Below are positions 25,490 through 33,508 of a stretch of 64,000 bases of DNA, piece after piece (positions within the stretch are counted from its first letter, which is position 1; each line of letters starts with the position of its first letter). Source of the DNA: Streptomyces uncialis (GTDB lineage Bacteria > Actinomycetota > Actinomycetes > Streptomycetales > Streptomycetaceae); NCBI RefSeq assembly GCF_001905345.1, contig NZ_LFBV01000010.1:62001-126000 (forward strand), in the 5' to 3' direction. Both the position numbers and the translations under genes were made by a program. The notes below the pieces were generated by a model, which saw nothing but the letters and a program-made list of their open reading frames with translations, made no database searches and had not been told where the DNA came from.

Positions 25490-26937
25490 CAGTGGTTGCT
25501 CCCCACCACATGTGTGGCCGCGGTACGGCCGCTGCCTGTGTCCGCGGCCGGGGCGGGGCCCCGGCCGGTACCGGTCGGCCGGGCGGCCGACGCGCGGGCG
25601 ACGGCCTCCCGGTAGTGCTCCACGGTGCCCTTGGCGGCCTGGGCCCAGGTGAACCGGGCCAGGACCCGGGCGCGGCCCGCCGCCCCGAGCCGGGCCCGCA
25701 GCTCCGGGTCGCCGAGCAGCCTGCCCAGCGCGGCGGCGAGGGCTCCGGCGTCACCGGGCGGCACCGCGAGACAGGTCTCGCCGTCGGTGCCCGCGACCTC
25801 CGGGATCGCGCCGCCGGTCGTGGCGACCAGCGGGGTGCCCGTGGCCATCGCCTCGGCGGCGGGCAGCGAGAAGCCCTCGTACAGCGACGGGACGCACGCG
25901 ATCCGCGCCGACCGCACGAGGTCCACCAGCTCGGTGTCGCTGATGCCCTTCACGAACTCGACGGCGCCTTCGAGCCCGTACCGTTCGATGGCGCGGGCGA
26001 CGGGGCCGTCCTCGGCGCGGCGGCCGACGACCACCAGATGGGCGGACGGGTGCTCGGTACGGAGCTTCGCCAGTGCCTCGACCAGATGGACCAGGCCCTT
26101 GAGGGGCACGTCCGCGCTGGAGGTGGTGACGATCCGGCCCGGGACCTCGGCCACCGACGGATCGGGGGCGAACAGCTCGGTGTCGGCGCCGATATGGACC
26201 ACATGGACCCGGTCCGGGCGCACCCCGAGCTGGTCGACGATCTCGCCGCGGGACGTGCCCGAGACGGTGAGGACCGACGGCAGCCGACGGGCGACGCGCT
26301 TCTGCATCCGGGTGAAGGCGTACCAGCGGCGCAGCGACGCCCGGCGCCGCCAGTGGGGGGCGGCGTCCAGCTCCAGCCGCCGGTCGACGGTGACGGGATG
26401 ATGGATCGTGGTCACCAGCGGTGCGCCGAGCCCGCCCAACTGGCCGTAGCCGAGGGTCTGGTTGTCGTGGACGACGTCGAACTCACCGCGCCGAGCGCGC
26501 AGATGGCGCCGGGCGCGCAGCGAGAACGTCAGCGGCTCCGGGAAGCCGCCGGTCCACATGGTCGCGACCTCCAGCGCGTCGATCCAGTCGCGGTACTCGC
26601 CGCGGCCCGGGGTGCGGAACGGGTCCGGCTGGCGGTACAGATCGAGGCTGGGCAGCTCGGTCAGGCGCAGTCCGGCGAGGTCCTCGCCCTCGTCGAGGAC
26701 GGGGTACGGCTGGGAGCCGATGACCTCGACACGGTGGCCGAGGCGGACCAGCTCACGGGAGAGATGGCGGACGTAGACGCCCTGGCCTCCGCAGAAAGGG
26801 TTCCCCTTGTAGGTGAGGAGCGCGATCCGCAAGGGGTGACCGTCGGGTGGCGCCGCCGCCGGGGTACCGGTCAGGGCGGCGGGCTGCCGGATTCCGTCCC
26901 CCGGCTGAGGGCGGGCCTCCATGGCCTCTGCGGTCAC
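25489..26937 (-). CDS. GT4-family glycosyltransferase
   Basis: 482 residues with GT-B architecture. N-terminal domain features are FCGGQGVYVRHLSRELVRLG and HDNQTLGYGQLGGLGAPLVT. The C-terminal domain has the GT4 signature (IACVPSLYEGFSLPAAEAMA, then TGTPLVATTGGAIPEV), with the E-x7-E motif that binds the nucleotide sugar. It acts in the cytoplasm, transferring a hexose from an activated sugar with retention. It is the first gene of the operon with a methyltransferase and a toroid protein, and its promoter overlaps a KstR-type operator. The acceptor is unknown; a glycolipid or polyketide-derived acceptor would fit a lipid-responsive regulator. Confidence 0.93.
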   Translation of the reverse strand: MTAEAMEARPQPGDGIRQPAALTGTPAAAPPDGHPLRIALLTYKGNPFCGGQGVYVRHLSRELVRLGHRVEVIGSQPYPVLDEGEDLAGLRLTELPSLDLYRQPDPFRTPGRGEYRDWIDALEVATMWTGGFPEPLTFSLRARRHLRARRGEFDVVHDNQTLGYGQLGGLGAPLVTTIHHPVTVDRRLELDAAPHWRRRASLRRWYAFTRMQKRVARRLPSVLTVSGTSRGEIVDQLGVRPDRVHVVHIGADTELFAPDPSVAEVPGRIVTTSSADVPLKGLVHLVEALAKLRTEHPSAHLVVVGRRAEDGPVARAIERYGLEGAVEFVKGISDTELVDLVRSARIACVPSLYEGFSLPAAEAMATGTPLVATTGGAIPEVAGTDGETCLAVPPGDAGALAAALGRLLGDPELRARLGAAGRARVLARFTWAQAAKGTVEHYREAVARASAARPTGTGRGPAPAADTGSGRTAATHVVGSNH

Positions 26938-26970
26938 TCATGGCCCCCTTCTCGGCGGTGTCGTCGCCCG

Positions 26971-27000
26971 ACCCTATGTGCGGGCGGCAATCTAGAACAA
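26971..27000 (-). promoter_or_regulatory. Predicted promoter of the glycosyltransferase operon
   Basis: On the minus strand TTGTTC (-35, 27000-26995) is followed after 18 bases by TAGGGT (-10, 26976-26971). The -35 box lies inside the KstR-like operator, so repressor binding would block it. Confidence 0.55.
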
Positions 27001-27006
27001 GTTTCA
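26993..27006. promoter_or_regulatory. KstR-type operator TAGAACAAGTTTCA
   Basis: The 14-bp sequence matches the mycobacterial KstR consensus TnnAACnnGTTnnA at every fixed base. It sits in the divergent gap between the glycosyltransferase operon and a TetR gene whose HTH resembles KstR, overlapping the operon's -35 box. Confidence 0.6.
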
Positions 27007-27221
27007 GACCCGGGCGTCCAAGGAGACCGAATCTACCGGTCGGTAGCCGCGCCCGGCCGGGCGGACCAGGTGATTCGCACCACGGCCCGGCGCCCGCGAT
27101 CGCGTACGGACCGGCAATCCGGTCACGTTGGCCGGGGCCCGTCCGGGGTCGCACTCCCCCGCGCCGTCCGGCATCCTGCCCGGTGACGGACGACTGCGAG
27201 GGAACGGGACGAACGCGGCAC

Positions 27222-27929
27222 ATGACAGCACGAGCCATGCCGGACGACGGCGGGTCGGGGGCGTGCCCGGCACCCCTCACGGAACGTCAGGAGGAGCGGC
27301 GGCGGCGCATCCTGCGCGCCGGCGCGGAACTCGCCGCGCAGGGCGGGTTCGACGGGGTGCAGATGCGGGAGGTCGCCGAGCTGTCCGGGGTCGCGCTCGG
27401 CACGCTGTACCGCTACTTCCCCTCCAAGGTCCATCTGCTGGTGGCGACCATGCGGGACCGGCTGGAGCGGGTGCACGAGTCCCTGCGGGGGCGGCCGCTC
27501 CGGGGGGAGACGGCCGCGGAGCGGGTCGCGGAGACGCTGATCCGCGCGTTCCACGCGTTCCGGGGGGAGCCGCGGCTCGCCGACGCGGTGGTGCGGGCGC
27601 TGACGTTCGCCGACCGGTCGGTGAGCGCGGAGGTGGAGCGGGTGTCCTCGCGGACCGCGGCGATCGTTCTCGACGCGGTGGGGCCAGGGGGCCCCGGGGC
27701 CGAGGGACCACCCGCGGTGGCACGGGTGCCCGGGTCCGGCCCCGCCTCCGGGTCCGGCCTCGGCCCCGCCTCCGGGTCCGGCCTCGGCCCCGGCGCCGGG
27801 TGCGGGTCCGCGGTGCGGGTGATCGGGCATGCGTGGCATGCCGTGCTGGTGGCTTGGGTGTCGGGGCGGGCTTCGGTGGCGGAGGTCGAGGCGGACATCG
27901 TGACGGTGTCCCGGCTCATTGACACGTGA
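27222..27929 (+). CDS. TetR-family regulator, KstR-like
   Basis: 235 residues. The N-terminal helix-turn-helix (RRRRILRAGAELAAQGGFDG, VQMREVAELSGVALGTLYRY, FPSKVHLLVATM, about 22-72) closely resembles KstR-type repressors (SGVALGTLYRYFPSKVHLL). KstR repressors sense steroid-CoA thioesters in mycobacteria; here the ligand is unknown. The C-terminal ligand domain is split by a low-complexity insert made of repeated PASGSGLG units (about 165-192, from 24-base DNA repeats). It is divergent from the glycosyltransferase operon with a matching operator between. The stop codon is followed at once by a repeat array. Confidence 0.88.
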   Translation: MTARAMPDDGGSGACPAPLTERQEERRRRILRAGAELAAQGGFDGVQMREVAELSGVALGTLYRYFPSKVHLLVATMRDRLERVHESLRGRPLRGETAAERVAETLIRAFHAFRGEPRLADAVVRALTFADRSVSAEVERVSSRTAAIVLDAVGPGGPGAEGPPAVARVPGSGPASGSGLGPASGSGLGPGAGCGSAVRVIGHAWHAVLVAWVSGRASVAEVEADIVTVSRLIDT

Positions 27930-28634
27930 GCTTGCGCTTGCGCTTGTGAGGTCTGTCCGGCTGGGCGTACTTCGTTCCTGTGCCGTCGCTCGGTGGTTTC
28001 GCGCAGTTCCCCGCGCCCCTTTGGGGCGCCATCTGCTTGTTCTTCGGGTCGGTGCCGGTCGGGATTCTCCGTCCTCGATCCGACACGCTCGGTACGACGT
28101 TCATGTGACCCGACTGAAGAGCATCGGAGTCTGCGAGCAGAGATTCCCGCCCACCCCCTCCCGCAGCAGCGCGACTACACGAGGAGGGGGGTTCCGCAGA
28201 CGACGGACAACATGATGGGGCGCCCCCAAAGGGGCGCGGGGAACTGCGCAAAAACGAGGACGGCCCCGCACCCGAAGAGCGACCGCAACGGGGCACCACC
28301 CAGGGGCGCGGGGAACTGCGCACCCCCGGAGTACCCGCACGGGGACAAGTGCGCCCAGCCGGACAGACCTAGGAAGCGCAAGCAAAGGCGACCCGGGGGG
28401 GGAACTGCACGAGCAACCAAGCGCCACCCGCACCCGAACGGGAACCGCAAGGCGCGCAACCTCAGGGGCGCGGGGAACTGCGCACCCCACGAACGACGGC
28501 ACAGGAACAAGTGCGCCCAGCCGGACAGACCTCGGAGGCGCAAGCGAAGGCACCCCGGGGGGGAACTGCGCACCCCACGAGCGACCCGTGCGGGGACGAG
28601 TGCGTCCAGCACAGGTCGCTCGGGGGGCGGGCGG
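27930..28634. repeat. Intergenic repeat array 2, between convergent genes
   Basis: Starts at the base after the TetR stop with GCTTGCGCTTGCGCTTGTGA (the AGCGCAAGCGAAGGC motif family, plus-strand complement). Plus-orientation copies of CAGTTCCCCGCGCCCCT precede a TIR-flanked element (28001-28249); after it the copies are reversed (GGGGCGCGGGGAACTGCGC at about 28231, 28304 and 28466, with a variant near 28567), spaced by about 70-150 bases. AGCGCAAGC motifs recur at about 28377 and 28528. No credible coding. Confidence 0.9.
28001..28249 (+). mobile_element. MITE-like element, copy A
   Basis: Ends are inverted repeats: 28001-28030 (GCGCAGTTCCCCGCGCCCCT...) and 28219-28249 match over 30 bases with one extra G. 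The inside carries a segment of about 140 bp (28023-28163; begins GGGGCGCCATCTGCTTGTTC, includes GACTGAAGAGCATCGGAGTC) that is almost identical in copies B (33016-33280, inverted) and C (43277-43553). It has no coding capacity, so mobility would need a transposase supplied elsewhere. The inner end of each TIR is itself a small hairpin (GCGCCCCTTTGGGGCGC). Confidence 0.6.
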
Positions 28635-30617
28635 TCAGGTCAGGGAGCGGTCCGGTTCTCGGACCGCGGCCTTCTCCGGTTCGTCGGGCGCCGCGGGCGG
28701 AACGGGCACGGACCGGGCCCGGGGACCGGCCAACAGGTACCCGATACCGAACCCCGCACCGACCACCATCGCACCCCCCACCGCGTCCAGCACCCAGTGG
28801 TTCGCCGTCCCGACGATCGTCATCACGGTGATCGTCGGATGCAGCGCGCCCAGCACCTTCATCCACACCTTGGGCGCGAGGATCACGATCACCACCCCGC
28901 ACCACAGGGACCACCCGAAGTGCAGCGAGGGCATCGCCGCGTACTGGTTGGTGAGCGCGGTCAGCGTCCCGTAGTCCGGCTTGGAGAAGTCCTGCGCACC
29001 GTGCACCGTGTCGATGAACCCGAGCCCGGGCATCAGCCGCGGCGGCGCCAGCGGGTACAGCCAGAACCCGATCAGCGCGAGCACCGTGGCGAACCCGAGC
29101 GCGGTCCGTGCCCAGCGGAAGTCGACCGGCCGCCGGACGTACAGCACCCCGAGCACGGTCAGCGGCACCACGAAGTGGAACGACGTGTAGTAGAAGTTGA
29201 AGAAGTCCTTCAGCCAGGGCACTCCGACGACGGCATGGTTCACCCAGTGCTCGATGTCGATGAACAGCGCCTGCTCGATGGAGTGGATCTGCCGCCCGTG
29301 CTCCTCGGCCGTGGAACGCCCCGCGGTCGCCGCGAGCCGCACCTGCGAGTACGCGGAGTACCCGACCCGGATCAGCAGCATTTCGAGCAGCAGGTTCGGC
29401 CGGGTCAGCACCCGCCGCCAGAACGGAACCAGCGGCACCCACTTCCAGCGCGCGGCCACGGGCGCCGCGTAGTCCGTCGGGACCGGCCGGTCGAAGGTGG
29501 GCGCCGTCCGGGACAGGAACGGCACGAAACACGCGGCGGCGAGCGCCGCGACGAGGATGACGTTGTCGCGGATGGGATGCAGCACCGCCATGTTCGGCAG
29601 CATCATCTTCGCGGGCAGCGTCATCGCCAGGACCACGGCGACGGGCCACACGGGCCGGTCCGAGGCCCGCTTGCCGACCCGTCCGACGACCGCGAGCAGC
29701 ACCCACAGCAGCTGGTGCTGCCAGGCGGTCGGGGACACGGCGACGGCGACACAGCCGGTGATGGCGACGGCGAGCAGCAGCTGGCCGTCCCGGGCGTAGC
29801 GCACCGCGCGGCGCAGTCCGACGTACACGACGGCCGCGGCGAGCGCCAGGAACAGCGCCCACTCCAGCGGACCGCTCAGCCCGAAGCGCAGCAGCGCGCC
29901 GTGCAGCGACTGGTTGGCGAGCCCGTCGGGGTTCACGGCGAGTCCCGCGCCCGCGGCCTCGTCGATCCAGTACGTCCAGGAGTCGTCGGGCATCGCGGCC
30001 CAGGCGAGGGCCGTGCTCGCGGCGAAGGTGGCGCCCGCCGAGACGGCGGCCTTGCGGCGGCCGGTGAACCACAGCAGGGGGGCGAAGAGCAGCACGGTCG
30101 GCTGGAAAGCGGCGCCGATGCCGATGAGCACACCGCTCACCCGCTCGTCACGGGCGGCGAAGCAGCCGACGAGGACGAGCAGGACGGGGATGATGCTGGT
30201 CTGGCCGAGGTGCAGGGTGTTGCGGACCGGCAGGGACAGCATCAGCAGGCAGATCGCGACGGGCGCGGCCAGCAGCGCGGTGCGCCGGGACACGGGCTGG
30301 GGTACGGCCCGCGCGACGATCAGCCCGAGGACGGCCACGAGCAGCAGGGTGCCGAAGGTCCAGCCCCAGCCGAGCGCCTGCTCGGCGGAGCTCGCGAAAG
30401 GTTTGAGTACGAGCCCGTTGAACGGGGTACCCGTGAACTGGGCAGCGTCGTAGAGCGACCCGGGGACGTGCAGCACTCCGCCGGGGCCGGTCCAGGTCCC
30501 CAGATCGGTGAGCCGTTCGCCCGGCGGCTGCCGCAGCACCACCGTGATCTGCCGGACGGCCAGGAGTGCCGCCATCAGCCACAGGCCGACGCGCATCGCC
30601 CCTATCCGAGGGTTCAC
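28635..30617 (-). CDS. Bifunctional GT87-like glycosyltransferase / PAP2 phosphatase membrane protein
   Basis: About 660 residues. The N-terminal half is a GT-C polytopic domain of the GT87/DUF2029 type (LGQTSIIPVLLVLVGCFAA, FQPTVLLFAPLLWFTGRRKA), which uses polyprenyl-phosphate sugars on the outer membrane face. The C-terminal half is PAP2_3-like (QYAAMPSLHFGWSLW, IVGTANHWVLDAVGG, YPLAPPRLMPGLGF), as in inositol-phosphoceramide-type phosphotransferases. The GTG start at 30617 follows CGGGAGACAC. An upstream ATG at 30719 is less likely because those codons lose the G/C third-position bias. A role in lipid-linked glycan or glycolipid metabolism is inferred from the families. Confidence 0.88.
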   Translation of the reverse strand: MNPRIGAMRVGLWLMAALLAVRQITVVLRQPPGERLTDLGTWTGPGGVLHVPGSLYDAAQFTGTPFNGLVLKPFASSAEQALGWGWTFGTLLLVAVLGLIVARAVPQPVSRRTALLAAPVAICLLMLSLPVRNTLHLGQTSIIPVLLVLVGCFAARDERVSGVLIGIGAAFQPTVLLFAPLLWFTGRRKAAVSAGATFAASTALAWAAMPDDSWTYWIDEAAGAGLAVNPDGLANQSLHGALLRFGLSGPLEWALFLALAAAVVYVGLRRAVRYARDGQLLLAVAITGCVAVAVSPTAWQHQLLWVLLAVVGRVGKRASDRPVWPVAVVLAMTLPAKMMLPNMAVLHPIRDNVILVAALAAACFVPFLSRTAPTFDRPVPTDYAAPVAARWKWVPLVPFWRRVLTRPNLLLEMLLIRVGYSAYSQVRLAATAGRSTAEEHGRQIHSIEQALFIDIEHWVNHAVVGVPWLKDFFNFYYTSFHFVVPLTVLGVLYVRRPVDFRWARTALGFATVLALIGFWLYPLAPPRLMPGLGFIDTVHGAQDFSKPDYGTLTALTNQYAAMPSLHFGWSLWCGVVIVILAPKVWMKVLGALHPTITVMTIVGTANHWVLDAVGGAMVVGAGFGIGYLLAGPRARSVPVPPAAPDEPEKAAVREPDRSLT

Positions 30618-31099
30618 CGTGTCTCCCGGTCTCGCCAGCAAGACATCTCCTGGTCCCCCGTGCTCCGCTTTCGCCACGCCGCGTCGGCCCTCCCGCCCCG
30701 TTTCGCATACTTCGCTCATCGATGTACGGCCTGTCTCGATGGGCCGACCCTAAAGGCTCGCACTGTCCTTGCGAGGAGACGCAGGCAACCCCCTCTTCAC
30801 CTGACAGCCTCTTCACTTTTGATCGGATGACGATAGTCGGGAAACGGCTCACTCCTGACCGCCAGGGGCGATATTGATCACACTCGGACTGCCCGTCGAA
30901 GGAGGCGAATTCAACTCCTCCGACCTCATTGATGGCACTTTGTCCCGGGGATCGCGCCCCCCGCGTGAGCGGGCCTCCGCCGGGCGCTCCCGGCGCCGCC
31001 CCGCGCGCCGGAACCACTCCGGCGGAGGAACCGCGCGGGCCCGGGTTATCTTCGGACCGACGGACTCTTTAGCCGCCCTAACGAAAGTGGGTGCCGTTC
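30618..31099. other. Divergent intergenic region with promoters
   Basis: About 480 bases, less GC-rich in the middle (about 30780-30950). A minus-strand -10 box TAGGGT (30750-30745) probably serves the GT87/PAP2 gene. An inverted repeat CCTCCGCCGG (30974-30983) / CCGGCGGAGG (31019-31028) lies before the O-methyltransferase. No gene is visible. Confidence 0.4.
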
Positions 31100-31780
31100 A
31101 TGACCGACCCGACCTCGCAGGACCGGTGGGACGCAGTCGACGACTACTTCACCGCTGCTCTCGCGCCCGCCGACGAGGCGCTGGACGCGGCCCTGCGGGA
31201 CAGCGACGCGGCCGGGCTGCCGAGCATCGCGGTCGCCGCGAACCAGGGCAAGCTGCTCCAGCTCCTCGCGGAGATCCAGGGCGCGCGCCGCATCCTGGAG
31301 ATCGGCACGCTCGGCGGCTACAGCACCATCTGGCTCGCCCGCGCGCTGCCCGCCGACGGCCGTCTCGTCACCCTGGAGTACGCGGCGGCCCACGCGGACG
31401 TGGCACGGCGCAATATCGCCCGTGCCGGGCTGGACGGGCTCGTCGAGGTGCGCGTCGGGCCCGCGCTCGACTCACTGCCCGTGCTGGAGGCGGAGGGGGC
31501 CGAACCGTTCGACTTCGTCTTCATCGACGCGGACAAGGCCAACAACCCCCACTACCTGGACTGGGCGGTGCGGCTCACCCGCCCCGGCTCGGTCGTCGTG
31601 GTCGACAACGTCGTGCGGGGCGGCGGTGTGGTGGACGGGGACAGCTCCGATCCCGCGATCACCGGCACCCGCACCCTGGTCGACCGGGTGGCGGAGCATC
31701 CCCGGCTGTCCGGGACCGCCGTCCAGACCGTCGGCACCAAGGGGTACGACGGCTTCCTGCTCGCCCGGGTCACCGCCTGA
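31100..31780 (+). CDS. O-methyltransferase (class I, Methyltransf_3)
   Basis: 226 residues, single domain. Motifs RILEIGTLGGYSTIWLARAL (SAM binding, about 66-85), LVTLEYAAAHADVARRNIAR, DFVFIDADKANNPHYLDWAV (metal-binding Asp and the K/N pair) and VVVVDNVVRGGGVVDGDS are characteristic of the metal-dependent COMT/CCoAOMT family. It methylates hydroxyl groups of small catechol-like molecules. ATG 31100 is preferred, with GTGGG 5-9 bases upstream; GTG 31091 is possible. Monocistronic; the next gene is convergent. Confidence 0.92.
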   Translation: MTDPTSQDRWDAVDDYFTAALAPADEALDAALRDSDAAGLPSIAVAANQGKLLQLLAEIQGARRILEIGTLGGYSTIWLARALPADGRLVTLEYAAAHADVARRNIARAGLDGLVEVRVGPALDSLPVLEAEGAEPFDFVFIDADKANNPHYLDWAVRLTRPGSVVVVDNVVRGGGVVDGDSSDPAITGTRTLVDRVAEHPRLSGTAVQTVGTKGYDGFLLARVTA

Positions 31781-31836
31781 CCCGGTGACGTACGCGCCCG
31801 GCCGTCCCGGAGTGGTCCGGTGCGGCCGGGCCCCGG

Positions 31837-32232
31837 TCATGTCTCGTGGTAGAAACCGACGTTCACCGAACGCGGTCCCGTCCGGTCGAGGACCACGATC
31901 TCCCCGGACGAGCCCGGGGGCAGCGGTACGGTCCCGCCGTACGCGAGCGGTTGCGACGGGCCGCGGCCGACGGTGAGACGCACCTCGGACGACGGGTCCA
32001 CCTGCGAGCCGCGCAGCCAGGTGACCGTCCACCCGGCGTCCGCGCCGCAGCGGAACTCCAGATGGGTCCGTGACACGAAGAGCCAGTCGTCGGGGGTCGC
32101 GAGCCGGCACACGCTCCGGTCCCGCCCCACTCTCAGCACCGCGCCCGCCGTGCTCGCCGTCTCGGCCATCAGCATCCCCGCCGTGGCCCCCGTGTCGGCC
32201 TCCGACAGCGTCGCCATGGTCAGCTCCAGCAC
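31837..32232 (-). CDS. Small FHA-like domain protein
   Basis: 131 residues. The core LRVGRDRSVCRLATPDDWLF, VSRTHLEFRCGADAGWTVTW, SQVDPSSEVRLTVG reproduces the FHA order (G-R, then S-R-x-H, then a late strand). The usual GR..S..H phosphothreonine pocket is present (R in GRDRS, S and H in VSRTH), but the N of the canonical NGT is not obvious. GTG 32232 has AAAGGAG 7 bases upstream; longer frames run into the repeat array. A stand-alone cytoplasmic phosphopeptide reader, possibly for Ser/Thr kinases elsewhere. Confidence 0.75.
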   Translation of the reverse strand: MLELTMATLSEADTGATAGMLMAETASTAGAVLRVGRDRSVCRLATPDDWLFVSRTHLEFRCGADAGWTVTWLRGSQVDPSSEVRLTVGRGPSQPLAYGGTVPLPPGSSGEIVVLDRTGPRSVNVGFYHET

Positions 32233-32370
32233 CCTGTGCTCCTTTGTCGTCCGCAGTGGTCCAGGGCGAGCGTCGCACAGCCCCCGCCCACACGGCAGAG
32301 GGCCGCCTTCGCTAGCGCTTCTCAGGTCTCCCCGGCCCGAGCGCACTTGTCCCCGTACGGGCCGCTCGTG

Positions 32371-33035
32371 GGGTGCGCAGTTCCCCGCGCCCCTGAGGTG
32401 CTGCCCCATTACGGTCGCTCTACGGGTGCGGGTCCGCCCTCGTCTTCGCGCAGTTCCCCGCGCCCCTGGGTCTGTCCGGCTGGACCCACTTGTCCCTGCG
32501 CCGTCGCTCGCGGGGTGCGCAGTTCCCCGCGCCCCTGAGGCGCTGCCCCCTTGCCGTCGCACTTCGAGTGCGGGCCGACTCTCGTCTTCGCGCAGTTCCC
32601 CGCGCCCCTGGGTCTGTCCGGCTGAGCCCACTTGTCCCTGCGCCGTCGCTCGCGGGGTGCGCAGTTCCCCGCGCCCCTGAGGCGCTGCCCCCTTGCCGTC
32701 GCTCTACGGGTGCGGGTCCGCCCTCGTCTTCGCGCAGTTCCCCGCGCCCCTGGGTCTGTCCGGCCGGGCGCACTTGTCCCTGCGCCGTCGCTCGCGGGGT
32801 GCGCAGTTCCCCGCGCCCCTGAGGCGCTGCCCCCTTGCCGTCGCACTTCGAGTGCGGGCCGACTCTCGTCTTCGCGCAGTTCCCCGCGCCCCTGGGTCTG
32901 TCCGGCCGGGCGCACTTGTCCCTGCGCCGTCGTTCGTGGGGTGCGCAGTTCCCCGCGCCCCTGAGGTGCTGCCCCATCACGGTCGCTCTTCGAGTGCGGG
33001 CCCGCCCTCGTCTTCGCGCAGTTCCCCGCGCCCCT
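32371..33035 (+). repeat. Tandem array of 142-bp units
   Basis: GGGTGCGCAGTTCCCCGCGC begins at 32371, 32513, 32655, 32797 and 32939, exactly 142 bases apart, each unit made of two half-units (about 73 and 69 bases) carrying the CAGTTCCCCGCGCCCCTG core. Unit variants alternate in the spacer (TCTACGGGTGCGG versus ACTTCGAGTGCGG), so copies were duplicated in blocks. Confidence 0.95.
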
Positions 33036-33280
33036 GAAGGGGCGCCCACCTGAGGCTGTCGTCAGTCTGCGGGGTCTTCGCTTGCGGAACCACCCTCCTC
33101 GCGCAGTCGCCGGACTCATGGGAGGGGGTGGGCGGGAATCTCTGCCCGCAGACTCCGATGCTCTTCAGTCGGGCAAGGTCACGTCGTACCGAGCGTGTCG
33201 GATCGAGGACGGAGAATCCCGACCGGCACCGACCCGAAGAACAAGCAGAACGCGCCCCAAAGGGGCGCGGGGAACTGCGC
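33016..33280 (-). mobile_element. MITE-like element, copy B (inverted)
   Basis: TIRs at 33016-33046 and 33251-33280. The conserved internal segment lies at 33120-33258 in minus orientation and matches copies A and C. Surrounded by oppositely oriented repeat copies as in the other two. Confidence 0.6.
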
Positions 33281-33508
33281 AAACCCACCGAACGACGGCA
33301 CAGGAACGAAGTACGCCCCGCACAAGAAACCCAGGGGCGCGGGGAACTGCGCACCCCCGTCCGACCCGCACAGGGACGAAGCACGTCCACCCGGACAGAC
33401 CCCGGAAGCGCAAGCGAAGGCGACCCGCGGGGAACCGCGAAACCACCGAGCGACGGCACAGGAACGGAGTGCGTCCCGCACAGGAAACCCAGAGGCGCAA
33501 GCGAAGGC

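Larger units (their letters stand above)
32290..33505. repeat. Intergenic repeat array 3 (the largest, about 1.2 kb)
   Basis: The array holds a tandem stretch in plus orientation (32371-33035), a TIR-flanked element in minus orientation (33016-33280) and reversed copies up to the next gene's stop at 33509. AGCGCAAGCGAAGGC motifs recur near 33410 and 33490. It separates two minus-strand genes. Predicted frames across it are runs of RGAGNCA or FPAPLG-type words and are not genes. Confidence 0.92.

Noticed and set aside
32371..33035. CRISPR array (regular repeats with spacers)
   Set aside because: The intervals between repeat cores are themselves repeated and of 69-73 bp, no cas genes are near, and the repeats are not of typical CRISPR length; it is a tandem duplication family.
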